Below are positions 34,372 through 42,424 of a stretch of 64,000 bases of DNA, one piece after another; positions within the stretch are counted from its first letter, which is position 1; each line of letters starts with the position of its first letter. This DNA is from Aquicoccus sp. G2-2 (GTDB lineage: Bacteria > Pseudomonadota > Alphaproteobacteria > Rhodobacterales > Rhodobacteraceae): contig NZ_JAYDCK010000003.1 in assembly GCF_034555965.1 (NCBI RefSeq), positions 3,162,001-3,226,000 on the forward strand, read 5' to 3'. The translations under genes and the position numbers were made by a program. The notes below the pieces were generated by a model. The model was given only the letters and a program-made list of their open reading frames with translations, made no database searches and was not told where the DNA came from.

Positions 34372-34487
34372 TGCACACTCCACATCCGACACCGCGCTAT
34401 ATGGCGCGGGGGCGCGAAACATGCAACTCCGCAAGATTTGTTTATGATGAGGTATCGCAGCTTTTGAAGCGAAAGGAAGGGTAGGGC

Positions 34488-34655
34488 ATGTTTGACTTAG
34501 GTATCGAAAAGGCACCGGCGGGGAGGCTTGCGGCCATCGCACATCATGGCTTCTTTATCCGCCGAGAAAGCCTCTCACTGATAATTGCGCGCCGTTGGAG
34601 GAATGATGATGCATGGAGTTTCTACGATGAGGCCAGACGTTCAAGCGGCATTTGA
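34488..34655 (+). CDS. Small ORF, 55 aa, possible remnant of a GyrI-like domain protein
   Basis: ATG 34488 follows AGGAAGG with good spacing and gives a 55-residue frame starting [21 protein letters not shown]. The 'P-x-x-R-L-A-x-I-x-H-x-G' pattern resembles the beginning of GyrI-like effector-binding domains, which are about 150 residues long, so this would be a truncated copy. Its end overlaps the start of the DUF1801 gene in another frame. It may be translated, but a functional product is doubtful. Confidence 0.35.
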   Translation: MFDLGIEKAPAGRLAAIAHHGFFIRRESLSLIIARRWRNDDAWSFYDEARRSSGI

Positions 34656-35028
34656 CGCCTTCCCCGAGCAGGTGCGCGAGAGGTGCCTTGCCTTGCGGGC
34701 GTTGATCTTTGACGTGGCCGCCGACATGCCGGAAGTCGGGCAGATCTCGGAAGAATTGCGCTGGGGCGAACCGGCTTACCTGACGCCGCAGACGCGCGCG
34801 GGCTCGACGATCCGCATTGGTGTTCCGAAAGCGGGTGGCTATGCGCTGTTTGTGAATTGCCGCACCCGATTGATCGAGGAGTTTCGACCCCTCGCGCCGC
34901 CGGATTGGCGGTTTGAGGGCACGCGTGCGGTGCTGTTTAGGGCTGACGAGCGGCCTTCAGAGGCACCACTGGCGCTGCTTGTTCGGGCGGCATTAAGCTA
35001 TCACCTTAAAGCGCGAGCGCGGCGCTGA
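34609..35028 (+). CDS. DUF1801 family protein
   Basis: A 139-residue soluble protein of the YdhG/DUF1801 type. '[20 protein letters not shown]' at the N-terminus, then 'SEELRWGEPAYLTPQT' and 'YALFVNCRTRLIEEF' match the family core, whose function is unknown. GGAGGA is followed by three in-frame ATG codons (34603, 34606, 34609), and the third has the best spacing. The 3' end overlaps the convergent racemase-like gene by 23 bases. Confidence 0.8.
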   Translation: MHGVSTMRPDVQAAFDAFPEQVRERCLALRALIFDVAADMPEVGQISEELRWGEPAYLTPQTRAGSTIRIGVPKAGGYALFVNCRTRLIEEFRPLAPPDWRFEGTRAVLFRADERPSEAPLALLVRAALSYHLKARARR

Positions 35029-35608
35029 GGGCGCGCTCCGGCGTGGTGAAAACGGGCACGGGCACATCGGCAAGAAACGCGGCGGCACCATCCATCGAGG
35101 CTTGGGCAAGTAGGACGCAGGCTATGCCGGGGGTAAGCGCCGCGCGCACTTCATTTGCTATGGTCTTGGCGAAACGCATGGTCTCTGCGGCCTCGAAATG
35201 GGGCCATGCACCGGGGATGAAGAACGAAGTGATCCCGGCGGTATTTCTGGCGTTGGCCATTTCTTCTTCGAGAAGGGCTTGGCTTGGGGCGGCAGTGCTT
35301 TCTAGGCAGTAGGCCATCAGAACATGCCCGCCGGTTTGGGCCGCTGTGCGCATGGCTGGGCGGTCGATCCGCACGGCGCCTGCGGCCTCGGCGGCGCTGC
35401 CCAGCGTGGAGCAGGTGCAGAGCGCATTTCGGCCAGAAACGAGCGCCGCAACGTCGCGTGCGATGGCGGCTGTCATACCGTTGGTGCGGGCGCGGGCAAG
35501 CAAGTCTTCGCGGACCAGATGGGTGAGCGGTGTGCCGGGGGCGAGCCGATCACGCAGGCCATCGAAACGGGCGATATGCGCCGGAGAGGTGTGCAGCAAG
35601 GTGAGCAT
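35006..35608 (-). CDS. Asp/Glu-racemase-superfamily protein
   Basis: A 200-residue protein of the aspartate/glutamate racemase fold. The first catalytic Cys region is present ('NALCTCSTLGSAAEAAG'). In the second half the matching position reads 'CVLLAQASMDGAA', where a Ser replaces the second catalytic Cys seen in true two-base racemases. It may therefore be a hydrolase, decarboxylase-like or other member rather than a racemase. ATG 35608 (MLTLLHTSPAHIARF) is used. Its end overlaps the convergent DUF1801 gene. Confidence 0.75.
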   Translation of the reverse strand: MLTLLHTSPAHIARFDGLRDRLAPGTPLTHLVREDLLARARTNGMTAAIARDVAALVSGRNALCTCSTLGSAAEAAGAVRIDRPAMRTAAQTGGHVLMAYCLESTAAPSQALLEEEMANARNTAGITSFFIPGAWPHFEAAETMRFAKTIANEVRAALTPGIACVLLAQASMDGAAAFLADVPVPVFTTPERALSAALAL

Positions 35609-35715
35609 GGTGTGGCGGTATAGCACGGGCCGGGGCGGGTGAGCCGGGAAATATCCGGGCAATGGCACCCGCCGCCGAAAGCCGGTTCAGTTTGGCCAAC
35701 AGCGGCGGGCGGAGA

Positions 35716-37545
35716 TCAGACCTGTCGCACGGCCCCTTTGGCGGCGGAGGTGGTGAGCTTGGCATAGGCCTTGAGCGCGGTGGAGACCTTGCGTTTGCGC
35801 GGCGCGTCGGGCTGCCAGCCCTTCGCGTCACGCGCCGTGCGGCGCTCTGCCAGCGTGGCATCATCGACGGCGAGGTTGATGACGCGGTTGGGGATGTCGA
35901 TTTCGATCAGATCGCCTTCTTCCACCAGCCCGATGGTGCCGCCTTCAGCCGCCTCGGGGGAGACGTGGCCGATCGACAGCCCCGATGTGCCGCCCGAAAA
36001 ACGGCCATCGGTGATCAGCGCGCAGGCTTTGCCGAGACCTTTGGATTTCAGGTAGCTCGTCGGATAGAGCATTTCCTGCATTCCGGGGCCGCCGCGCGGG
36101 CCTTCGTAGCGAATGAGCACCACATCACCTTCAGCGATCTTGCCGGTGAGGATGGCATTTACCGCCGCGTCCTGACTCTCGCAAATTCTTGCCGGGCCGG
36201 AGAAGGTGAGGATGCTGTCGTCAACGCCTGCGGTTTTTACGATGCAGCCCTCTAACGCGAGGTTACCGTAGAGCACGGCGAGGCCGCCATCTTGTGAGAA
36301 CGCATGTTCACGGTCGCGAACGACGCCTGATTCGCGGTCGATATCGAGTTCTTTGTAGCGGCGCGATTGTGAGAAGGCGGTTTGCGTTGGCACGCCGCCG
36401 GGTGCGGCGCGGTAGAATTCGTGAACCTCGGGCACGTTGGTGCGCGCGATGTCCCATTTGTCGAGTGCGTGAGCGAGAGAGTCGGCGTGGACCGAGCCGA
36501 CGGATGTGTCGAGCAGACCCGCGCGGTCAAGCTCACCCAGAATGGCCATGATGCCACCGGCGCGGTGGATATCTTCCATATGCACATTTTCGATGGCGGG
36601 CGCGACCTTGCACAGGCACGGCACGCCGCGCGAAAGCCGGTCGATATCGCCCATGTCAAACGCGACCTCACCTTCGCTGGCGGCGGCCAGCAGGTGTAGC
36701 ACCGTGTTGGTCGAGCCGCCCATCGAGATGTCGAGCGTCATCGCGTTTTCAAAGGCGCGCTTGTCGGCAATCGAGCGCGGCAGAACAGAGGCGTCATCGC
36801 CCTCGTAATACCGCTTGCAAAGATCGACCACGGTGCGCCCGGCTTTGAGAAAGAGCGCCTGACGGTCGGCATGGGTGGCCAGCATCGAGCCATTGCCGGG
36901 CAGCGCCAGACCGAGTGCTTCTGTCAAGCAATTCATCGAGTTGGCAGTGAACATGCCAGAGCAGGACCCGCAGGTTGGGCAGGCGGATCGTTCAATCGCG
37001 GCGACGTTTTCATCCGAAATGCTATCATCGGCGGCGGCGACCATCGCATCAACGAGATCAAGCGAGGTTTCCTTGCCGTCCAGCACCACCTTGCCTGCTT
37101 CCATCGGCCCGCCGGAGACAAAGACGGTTGGCACATTGAGGCGCATTGTGGCCATCAACATACCGGGGGTGATCTTGTCACAGTTGGAGATACAGACCAT
37201 GGCATCGGCGCAATGGGCGTTGACCATGTATTCCACGGAATCAGCGATGATTTCGCGCGAGGGCAGGGAATAGAGCATCCCGTCATGGCCCATGGCAATG
37301 CCGTCATCGACCGCGATGGTGTTGAATTCCTTGGCGACGCCACCGGCCTTTTCAACCTCGCGGGCGACCATCTGGCCGAGATCCTTGAGGTGGACATGGC
37401 CGGGCACGAACTGGGTGAAACTGTTGACGATGGCAATGATCGGCTTGCCGAAATCGTCGTCGCCCATGCCTGTGGCGCGCCACAGACCACGGGCACCGGC
37501 CATGTTGCGGCCATGGGTAGAGGTGCGGGAACGATAGACGGGCAT
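35716..37545 (-). CDS. ilvD: Dihydroxy-acid dehydratase
   Basis: A 609-residue IlvD, which dehydrates 2,3-dihydroxy-isovalerate and 2,3-dihydroxy-3-methylvalerate in valine and isoleucine synthesis using an Fe-S cluster. Cluster cysteines are seen in '[15 protein letters not shown]' and '[19 protein letters not shown]'. '[19 protein letters not shown]' near the C-terminus is the second signature. Length is typical of the 4Fe-4S type. It starts at ATG 37545 with GGGAGG upstream and appears to be transcribed alone. Confidence 0.97.
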   Translation of the reverse strand: MPVYRSRTSTHGRNMAGARGLWRATGMGDDDFGKPIIAIVNSFTQFVPGHVHLKDLGQMVAREVEKAGGVAKEFNTIAVDDGIAMGHDGMLYSLPSREIIADSVEYMVNAHCADAMVCISNCDKITPGMLMATMRLNVPTVFVSGGPMEAGKVVLDGKETSLDLVDAMVAAADDSISDENVAAIERSACPTCGSCSGMFTANSMNCLTEALGLALPGNGSMLATHADRQALFLKAGRTVVDLCKRYYEGDDASVLPRSIADKRAFENAMTLDISMGGSTNTVLHLLAAASEGEVAFDMGDIDRLSRGVPCLCKVAPAIENVHMEDIHRAGGIMAILGELDRAGLLDTSVGSVHADSLAHALDKWDIARTNVPEVHEFYRAAPGGVPTQTAFSQSRRYKELDIDRESGVVRDREHAFSQDGGLAVLYGNLALEGCIVKTAGVDDSILTFSGPARICESQDAAVNAILTGKIAEGDVVLIRYEGPRGGPGMQEMLYPTSYLKSKGLGKACALITDGRFSGGTSGLSIGHVSPEAAEGGTIGLVEEGDLIEIDIPNRVINLAVDDATLAERRTARDAKGWQPDAPRKRKVSTALKAYAKLTTSAAKGAVRQV

Positions 37546-37866
37546 GATGTGCCTCCCAGTGGATTCGTTGCCCCCGGTTTAGCGGGGGAGCGGGCAAGGC
37601 TCAAGGCAGGCGGTGGTTAAGGGGCGGTGAACCGGGCGTTCCGACACGTTAAACGCGCTTTGCGGCGCAAAACCGCTGTCTGCACCTTGGCTGGCGGTCT
37701 GGCTGCGTTGCGTATGGCAGGCGCACCGAGTCGCGGAGGCGCGAATTTGGTTAATGCCGCGCGCGGTTTGGGGGCTTTGCCTGGGTCACGTCAGAGGGCG
37801 AGCGCGCGTTCGGCGGCGCTGCGCGCCTTGTTCCGGGCGGGAGTATTATGGCGGCTTTCTTCTGGG
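37546..37866. other. Intergenic stretch, 321 bp, containing repeat A copy 2
   Basis: The gap between the ilvD start and the merR stop contains the second copy of repeat A (37675-37760) and no supported gene. An open frame covering most of it (from 37627) is the repeat read through and lacks a ribosome binding site. The ilvD promoter must lie in the first part. Confidence 0.5.
37675..37760 (+). repeat. Interspersed repeat A, copy 2
   Basis: Core 37675-37721 matches 16850-16896 at 44 of 47 bases (differences at three single positions), and the similarity fades out to the shared GGTTAATGC at about 37750-37758. Same orientation as copy 1, about 20.8 kb away. No terminal inverted repeats or target-site duplications are obvious. 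Confidence 0.75.
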
Positions 37867-38271
37867 TCAGCCCGCTCCAAATCCGTCTTTCATGAGGGCT
37901 TCCAACATTGGACAAGCTGCTGTTCCATCGTCACAATTCTTGGACAGACTAAGGAGCGCGTCGCGCAATCGCGTCAGGTTGTCAATCTTTGCGTCGATCT
38001 CGGCAAGGTGATCATTCGCCAGTGCTTTCACCTCACCGCACGAGCGTTTGTCTTGTGTGGTCAGCGACAAAAAAGTTTGGATGATCGGGATCCGAAAACC
38101 CAGATTGCGGCAGCGTTTCACGAACCTTAGTTTCGCTATTTCGTTGGCAGTATAGAGCCGTCGTCCGGCAGCTGACCTCCCTGGCTTGGGGATAACACCC
38201 TCGCGCTCATAATATCGGATGGTTTCTATGTTCACCCCGCTTTGTTTTGACGCATCTCCAATGGCGAACAT
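37867..38271 (-). CDS. merR: MerR-family mercury-type regulator
   Basis: A 134-residue MerR protein. The N-terminal winged helix ('IGDASKQSGVNIETIRYYER', GRRLYTANEI) is followed by the dimerisation helix. Three cysteines occur at 78, 113 and 120. MerR binds Hg(II) with Cys82, 117 and 126, and the first gap (35 residues) is identical while the second is 7 rather than 9. It is divergent from a merT-type operon with a typical 19-bp-spaced MerR promoter between them. It probably senses Hg(II), although a related soft metal cannot be excluded. Confidence 0.93.
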   Translation of the reverse strand: MFAIGDASKQSGVNIETIRYYEREGVIPKPGRSAAGRRLYTANEIAKLRFVKRCRNLGFRIPIIQTFLSLTTQDKRSCGEVKALANDHLAEIDAKIDNLTRLRDALLSLSKNCDDGTAACPMLEALMKDGFGAG

Positions 38272-38277
38272 TTTACC

Positions 38278-38308
38278 TTGCTCCTGTAGTGGCTACAGGA
38301 AGTAAATA
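38278..38308 (+). promoter_or_regulatory. MerR-type operator/promoter of the mer-like operon
   Basis: -35 TTGCTC (38278-38283) and -10 TAAATA (38303-38308) are separated by 19 bases, the lengthened spacer typical of MerR-activated promoters. The spacer holds the perfect dyad CCTGTAG-TGG-CTACAGG (38283-38299). The layout closely follows the classical mer promoter (TTGACTCCGTAC...GTACGGAAGTAAG). The merT start codon (38315) lies only seven bases after the -10 box. Confidence 0.9.
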
Positions 38309-38314
38309 TGCAAA

Positions 38315-38701
38315 ATGGACACGAAGACAAATCAAGTTACAGCGACCAAACCGGTCTCGGCGATAGGGTTTGTGATGCCTGTTGCGGCACTCCTGTCGTT
38401 GTTATCGGCGTCGTGCTGCGTATTGCCGATTGGTCTTTCGATTATCGGCCTTGGTGGATCATGGCTCATCATGCTTGGCCCGTTCATTGCGTATCGTGGT
38501 TTGATTTTGGTCGTGGTTGCAGTTGCGCTTGTTTGGGCATGGTATCGGGTGCTGCGCCGTAACCCTTGCGCAGCGCCCAAGCGCTCTGCCGTTGTCTGGA
38601 CTTCGCTGGCAACCGTTGCCTTTCTGGTCGCATTGTCCTCGCCCTACTGGGAAGTATCAGCGCAGCGTTTCATGTGGGTATTGTGGAGGTCTACGCTTTG
38701 A
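38315..38701 (+). CDS. merT: Mercuric transport protein MerT-like
   Basis: A 128-residue inner-membrane protein with three to four helices. The first helix carries the Hg-binding vicinal pair Cys34-Cys35 in 'LSASCCVLPIGLSIIG', as in MerT. The cytoplasmic loop has a single Cys85 where MerT usually has two. It transports Hg(II) inward for reduction. ATG 38315 sits almost at the predicted transcription start, so the message may be leaderless. Its TGA overlaps the TTG start of merF (TTGA). Confidence 0.87.
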   Translation: MDTKTNQVTATKPVSAIGFVMPVAALLSLLSASCCVLPIGLSIIGLGGSWLIMLGPFIAYRGLILVVVAVALVWAWYRVLRRNPCAAPKRSAVVWTSLATVAFLVALSSPYWEVSAQRFMWVLWRSTL

Positions 38702-38907
38702 AAAACAGACTGCTGGCGATTGGATTGGGCGGTACGCTCTTGGCAATTCTGTGTTGTTTCACCCCGGTATTGCCAATTGTGCTTACCGCGCTTGGGCTGA
38801 CTGCCTTGCTTGGCGTTGTTTACAACGATGCTGTTTTACTGCCGATCTTGGCAGGATTTCTCATATTGACGGGGTACGCTCTATGGCGGCTAAAGAAACA
38901 AAAGTGA
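38698..38907 (+). CDS. merF: Mercury transport protein MerF-like
   Basis: A 69-residue two-helix protein with the vicinal pair Cys19-Cys20 in 'LAILCCFTPVLPIVL', the MerF signature. The second cysteine pair present in plasmid MerF near the C-terminus is missing; the protein ends WRLKKQK. TTG 38698 is used as start because GGAGG lies eight bases upstream and the merT stop overlaps it. The next gene overlaps its end by 25 bases. Confidence 0.88.
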   Translation: MKNRLLAIGLGGTLLAILCCFTPVLPIVLTALGLTALLGVVYNDAVLLPILAGFLILTGYALWRLKKQK

Positions 38908-39101
38908 CCTTGGAGTCCACCTTGACTTGTCCCTCATGTGGACATGTTGAGAACGAAACTATGCCAACTGATGCCTGCCAGTGGTTCTATGAATGTAAGG
39001 CGTGCCAGACGGTCTTGAAACCGCTGGAGGGTGATTGTTGCGTCTATTGCTCTTACGCGACGGTGCCATGCCCGCCGGTCCAGGAAGGTAAGTCTTGCTG
39101 A
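38883..39101 (+). CDS. GDCCVxC-domain protein (mer-associated, cysteine-rich)
   Basis: A 72-residue soluble protein with ten cysteines. A C-P-x-C-G knuckle at Cys16/Cys19 and later Cys32, 38 and 41 precede the family motif GDCCVYC (50-56) and 'SYATVPCPPVQ'. Proteins with this motif commonly accompany merF-like genes and some are selenoproteins. Here all positions are encoded as Cys. It could accept or buffer Hg(II) in the cytoplasm, but this is inference. ATG 38883 lies inside merF, overlapping in another frame. Confidence 0.85.
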   Translation: MAAKETKVTLESTLTCPSCGHVENETMPTDACQWFYECKACQTVLKPLEGDCCVYCSYATVPCPPVQEGKSC

Positions 39102-39173
39102 GAATAGCAACTCACCTAGGCCAAAATAGCTGCGGGCAGACTGCGCGCGTCTTGCTGCGGCCTGCAATGAATA

Positions 39174-39205
39174 GGGCGCGCCCGGTTTCTTGAGCGCGCC
39201 TTATT
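39174..39205. terminator. Terminator between the mer-like operon and the D-amino acid transaminase gene
   Basis: GGCGCGC (39175-39181) pairs with GCGCGCC (39194-39200), followed by TTATT. It lies between two convergent transcription units and can serve at least the plus-strand mer-like operon. Confidence 0.6.
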
Positions 39206-39226
39206 GCCAAGTGGGAAAAAGGCCTC

Positions 39227-40090
39227 TCAGACCGCCGATTTCACGCTTTCATCGAGATAAATCTCCCGCAGGCGTTTGGCGACCGGGCCGGGGGTGCCAT
39301 CGCCGAGGGCCACGCCGTCGATCTCGACCACCGGGTAAACGAAGGTGGTGGCCGAGGTGACGAAGGCTTCGTCTGCTGCCTTGGCCTCTTCAATGGTGAA
39401 GGGGCGCTCTTCGACCTCCATCTGGGCTTCGCGGGCGAACCGCAGGACGGCGGCGCGGGTGATGCCGTGCAGGATGTCGGTGGAGAGGTTGCGGGTGATG
39501 ATCTTGCCGCCCTTCACGATATAGGCGTTGTTCGAGGTGCCTTCGGTGACATGGCCATCTTCGATCAGCCATGCGTCATCGCAGCCCGCCTTTTTGGCCG
39601 CCATCTTGCCCATCGAGGGGTAAAGAAGCTGCACCGTCTTGATGTCGCGCCGCCCCCAGCGGATGTCCTCAATCGAGATCACCTTGATGCCGGTCTTGGC
39701 CGCCGGAGAATCGGCCAGCCCCGGCTTGGCTTGGGTGAACAGCACCAGCGTGGGTTTGACCGTCTCCGGGTCGGGGAAGACGAAATCGCGGTCGCCGCCG
39801 GAGCCGCGGCTGACCTGCAGATAAACCATGCCCTCATCAATCGCGTTTGCGCGCACCAACTCGCGGTGAATTTCCAGCAGATCGTCAAACGCTTCGGGCT
39901 TTTGCATGTCCAATTCGGACAGGGAGCGCTCCAACCGGGCGACATGCCCGTCAAAGTCGATCAGCTTGCCGCCCAGCACGCTGGTGACTTCGTACACCCC
40001 GTCGGCCATCAGGAAAGAGCGGTCAAAGATCGAGACTTTCGCGTCTTCTTCCGGGAGGTATTGCCCATTGACATAAACAGTGCGACTCAT
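39227..40090 (-). CDS. D-amino acid transaminase (PLP fold type IV)
   Basis: A 287-residue fold-type IV aminotransferase that exchanges amino groups between D-amino acids and 2-oxo acids. 'VYLQVSRGSGGDRDF' and the PLP Lys region ('WGRRDIKTVQLLYPSMGKM') are typical of D-amino acid aminotransferase rather than IlvE. ATG 40090 (MSRTVYVNGQYLPEED) with AAGGAG upstream is used. It may supply D-Glu/D-Ala for the wall or degrade D-amino acids. The D-glutamate genes dgcA and dgcN lie 1.2-3.3 kb away on the same strand. Confidence 0.9.
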   Translation of the reverse strand: MSRTVYVNGQYLPEEDAKVSIFDRSFLMADGVYEVTSVLGGKLIDFDGHVARLERSLSELDMQKPEAFDDLLEIHRELVRANAIDEGMVYLQVSRGSGGDRDFVFPDPETVKPTLVLFTQAKPGLADSPAAKTGIKVISIEDIRWGRRDIKTVQLLYPSMGKMAAKKAGCDDAWLIEDGHVTEGTSNNAYIVKGGKIITRNLSTDILHGITRAAVLRFAREAQMEVEERPFTIEEAKAADEAFVTSATTFVYPVVEIDGVALGDGTPGPVAKRLREIYLDESVKSAV

Positions 40091-40206
40091 CGGTATTCTC
40101 CTTGGCTGGGTGCGGCCCCCGTCGATCGGATGGATTGACCGGGGCGCTATTGACTTGATCACTTGGTTGTTGTTCGCCTAGCGCGATTTATTGGAAAGGG
40201 AAAGCG

Positions 40207-40656
40207 ATGACGACTGCTTCGCACTCGGCTCTCATCATGTTTGCCGCCGGGGTCGGGATTCCCGTTCTGGCAGGGCTTAACGCCGCGCTGGGCCAAAAGC
40301 TTGGCTCGCCGGCGGCGGCCGGGGTGATATTGTTTATCGTTGCGCTGAGCAGTGCGTGCATTGTCATGCTGGTGACCGGCGGGTCGTTGCGTGGCGCGCC
40401 GGGTGCCCCGCCGCATTTGTTTCTTGCCGGGACTTTGGTGGCGTTTTACGTGCTGTCGATCACCTGGATCGCGCCCAGTTTCGGGATCGGAAATGCGATT
40501 TTCTTCGTGCTGCTGGGGCAGCTCGTCTCGGCCGGGCTGATTGATCAGTTCGGCTTGTTCGGGGCGCAGCAGGTGCCGCTCAGCCTGACCCGCGCGCTGG
40601 GCATCGCGCTGATGGCGGCGGGCGTGTTCTTCACGCAGATCGCTGGGAGCGGGTAG
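40207..40656 (+). CDS. DUF606/YdcZ-type DMT-superfamily membrane protein
   Basis: A 149-residue protein with five hydrophobic helices, matching the DMT half-size YdcZ family ('GVGIPVLAGLNAALGQKLGS' and the 'FFVLLGQLVSAGLIDQFGLF' motif). Members are presumed small-molecule exporters, usually acting as dimers. AAGGGAAAG lies before ATG 40207. It diverges from the transaminase gene with a 116-base gap. Confidence 0.87.
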   Translation: MTTASHSALIMFAAGVGIPVLAGLNAALGQKLGSPAAAGVILFIVALSSACIVMLVTGGSLRGAPGAPPHLFLAGTLVAFYVLSITWIAPSFGIGNAIFFVLLGQLVSAGLIDQFGLFGAQQVPLSLTRALGIALMAAGVFFTQIAGSG

Positions 40657-40690
40657 CGCGCCTTGAGCGGCCCTGCCTTTGCTGGGCGCA

Positions 40691-41329
40691 TCAGGCATCA
40701 CCGTCTTGCCCTCCGCGATCAAACGCAAAATCCCCGGCTTGCAAACGCCCGTTGCGCAGGAAGTGTTGCAAGGTGAAGGCCACAGACTGCGCATCACCCA
40801 AGGCGTCATGCGCCTGTGCGCCTTCGTCTGAAATGCCAAAATGCGCACAAAGCGTGTTGGAGCGCAGGCTTTGCACGTCGTCTGTTGCCACCCCGGCTTT
40901 GACCAGCAATCGCGTGGCATTGCCGAACTGCGTGGCCGGGATTGGCGGCGCAATCCCGGCAAGATAGCAAGAAATCGCCACGGCGAAAATTTCGTCATTG
41001 CCCCACGCCCAGATCGTATCGCCCGCTGCGAATTCTGAAAACGCCGCCAGAGCCGGGCCAAGCTCAACCCCGTCTTTGGCAATGCGGTCATCATTGAGTC
41101 CGGTAAGTCGGGTGAACAGGTCCGAAAGTGGCCATGGCGCGCCCGCCCGGTCGCGTGGGATCACCACCTGTTCAAAACGATCACCGATGGGGAAATCGGC
41201 TTCAAGCCCCAGCTTTACCGCGCCAATCTGCACCAGCACCGGGTCAGGGTCATCCGGGCCGCACCAGAACCTTTGTGGTGCGCCCGCATCGGTGAGAAAT
41301 TCAACGTCCCAGACAACCGCGCTGCGCAT
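40691..41329 (-). CDS. DEDD-type 3'-5' exonuclease family protein
   Basis: A 212-residue protein. D-x-E near the N-terminus (VWDVEF) and 'QAHDALGDAQSVAFTL' near the C-terminus are the first and last motifs of DnaQ-like exonucleases, and 'WAWGNDEIF' fits the middle one. It would remove 3' nucleotides from DNA or RNA. Its start (41329) lies three bases after the dgcA stop region, so it is probably co-transcribed with dgcA, though a metabolic link is not evident. Confidence 0.8.
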   Translation of the reverse strand: MRSAVVWDVEFLTDAGAPQRFWCGPDDPDPVLVQIGAVKLGLEADFPIGDRFEQVVIPRDRAGAPWPLSDLFTRLTGLNDDRIAKDGVELGPALAAFSEFAAGDTIWAWGNDEIFAVAISCYLAGIAPPIPATQFGNATRLLVKAGVATDDVQSLRSNTLCAHFGISDEGAQAHDALGDAQSVAFTLQHFLRNGRLQAGDFAFDRGGQDGDA

Positions 41330-41331
41330 CG

Positions 41332-42297
41332 CTACCCCCACAACTCCGCCACCGGCGGATGCACGCCGTGTTCGTCGAATTGCAGCGCGTGGGCGCGGTC
41401 GCTGGCCAGCAGAAGCGGGCCGTCGAGGTCGGTGACCATCGCGCCCTGCGCCGCCAGCGTGGCCGGGGCCATGGCAAGCGACGAGCCGACCATGCAGCCA
41501 ACCATCACCTTGTAGCCTTCCGCCAGCGCCGCGTCGCGCAGCGCCAGAGCTTCGGTCAGCCCGCCGGTCTTGTCGAGCTTGATGTTGACCACATCGTATT
41601 TGCCCGCCAGCCCCGGCAGGCTGGCTCGGTCATGCGCGCTTTCATCGGCGCAAACCGGCACCGGGCGGGCCATTCCGATCAGCGCCTCGTCTTCGCCCGC
41701 GGGCAAGGGTTGTTCCACCAGCGCCACGCCGAGCCGGACCAGATGCGGGGCGAGATCGGTGTAGACTTCCGCGCTCCAGCCCTCATTGGCGTCAACGATG
41801 ATGGTCGCATCGGGCGCGCCCGCGCGGACCGCTTCGAGACGCGCCATATCATCCGGCGTGCCGAGCTTGATCTTCAACAGCGGGCGCTGGGCATTCTTCG
41901 CTGCTTGTGCGCGCATTTTCTCGGGCGTGTCGAGCGACAGCGTGTAGGCGGTGATTTCCGGCCCCGGCGCGGGCAGCCCGGCGAGTTGCCAGACCCGCTT
42001 GCCGGTTTGCTTGGCTTGCAGATCCCAAAGCGCGCAATCCACCGCGTTGCGCGCCGCCCCCGGCGGCAGCAGTTCGTAAAGGCTTTCGCGGTTCACTGTG
42101 CCGCTAAGCCCTTCAATCTGCGCTGTCACGCTTTCCAGTGTTTCGCCGTAGCGCGCATAGGGCACACATTCGCCGCGCCCGATTACGCCGCCATCGCTGA
42201 CATGCGCGGTCAGCACCTTTGCCTCGGTTCGCGAGCCGCGCGAGATGGTAAAGACCTGCGCCAGCGGAAATGTTTCAGCGGTTACGGAAATCTGCAC
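41332..42297 (-). CDS. dgcA: N-acetyl-D-glutamate racemase DgcA (enolase superfamily)
   Basis: A 321-residue mandelate racemase/enolase-superfamily protein. The K-x-K catalytic lysine motif (LLKIKLG, near 158) and metal ligands in 'IIVDANEGW' and later Glu/Asp (VEQPL, CADES) are present, and a final Lys is seen in 'VNIKLDKTGGL'. The family includes dipeptide epimerases, but location next to dgcN supports DgcA, which interconverts N-acetyl-D- and N-acetyl-L-glutamate. It is separated from dgcN by 127 bases on the same strand. Confidence 0.85.
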   Translation of the reverse strand: MQISVTAETFPLAQVFTISRGSRTEAKVLTAHVSDGGVIGRGECVPYARYGETLESVTAQIEGLSGTVNRESLYELLPPGAARNAVDCALWDLQAKQTGKRVWQLAGLPAPGPEITAYTLSLDTPEKMRAQAAKNAQRPLLKIKLGTPDDMARLEAVRAGAPDATIIVDANEGWSAEVYTDLAPHLVRLGVALVEQPLPAGEDEALIGMARPVPVCADESAHDRASLPGLAGKYDVVNIKLDKTGGLTEALALRDAALAEGYKVMVGCMVGSSLAMAPATLAAQGAMVTDLDGPLLLASDRAHALQFDEHGVHPPVAELWG

Positions 42298-42424
42298 GCG
42301 CCCGACCCTTCATTTTGCTATTTTGGGCTTCGCCCGTTCCTCACTGAAACGCTTCAGAGGAGCGTTTCTATTTCGCTCGTCACCCCCGCCGGAGGCTCCC
42401 CGGCGGGCCACACGCGCTAACTTA

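Noticed and set aside
37627-38130. 167-codon open frame across repeat A and merR
   Set aside because: The first part is repeat A read through and the second overlaps merR on the other strand; no start signal.
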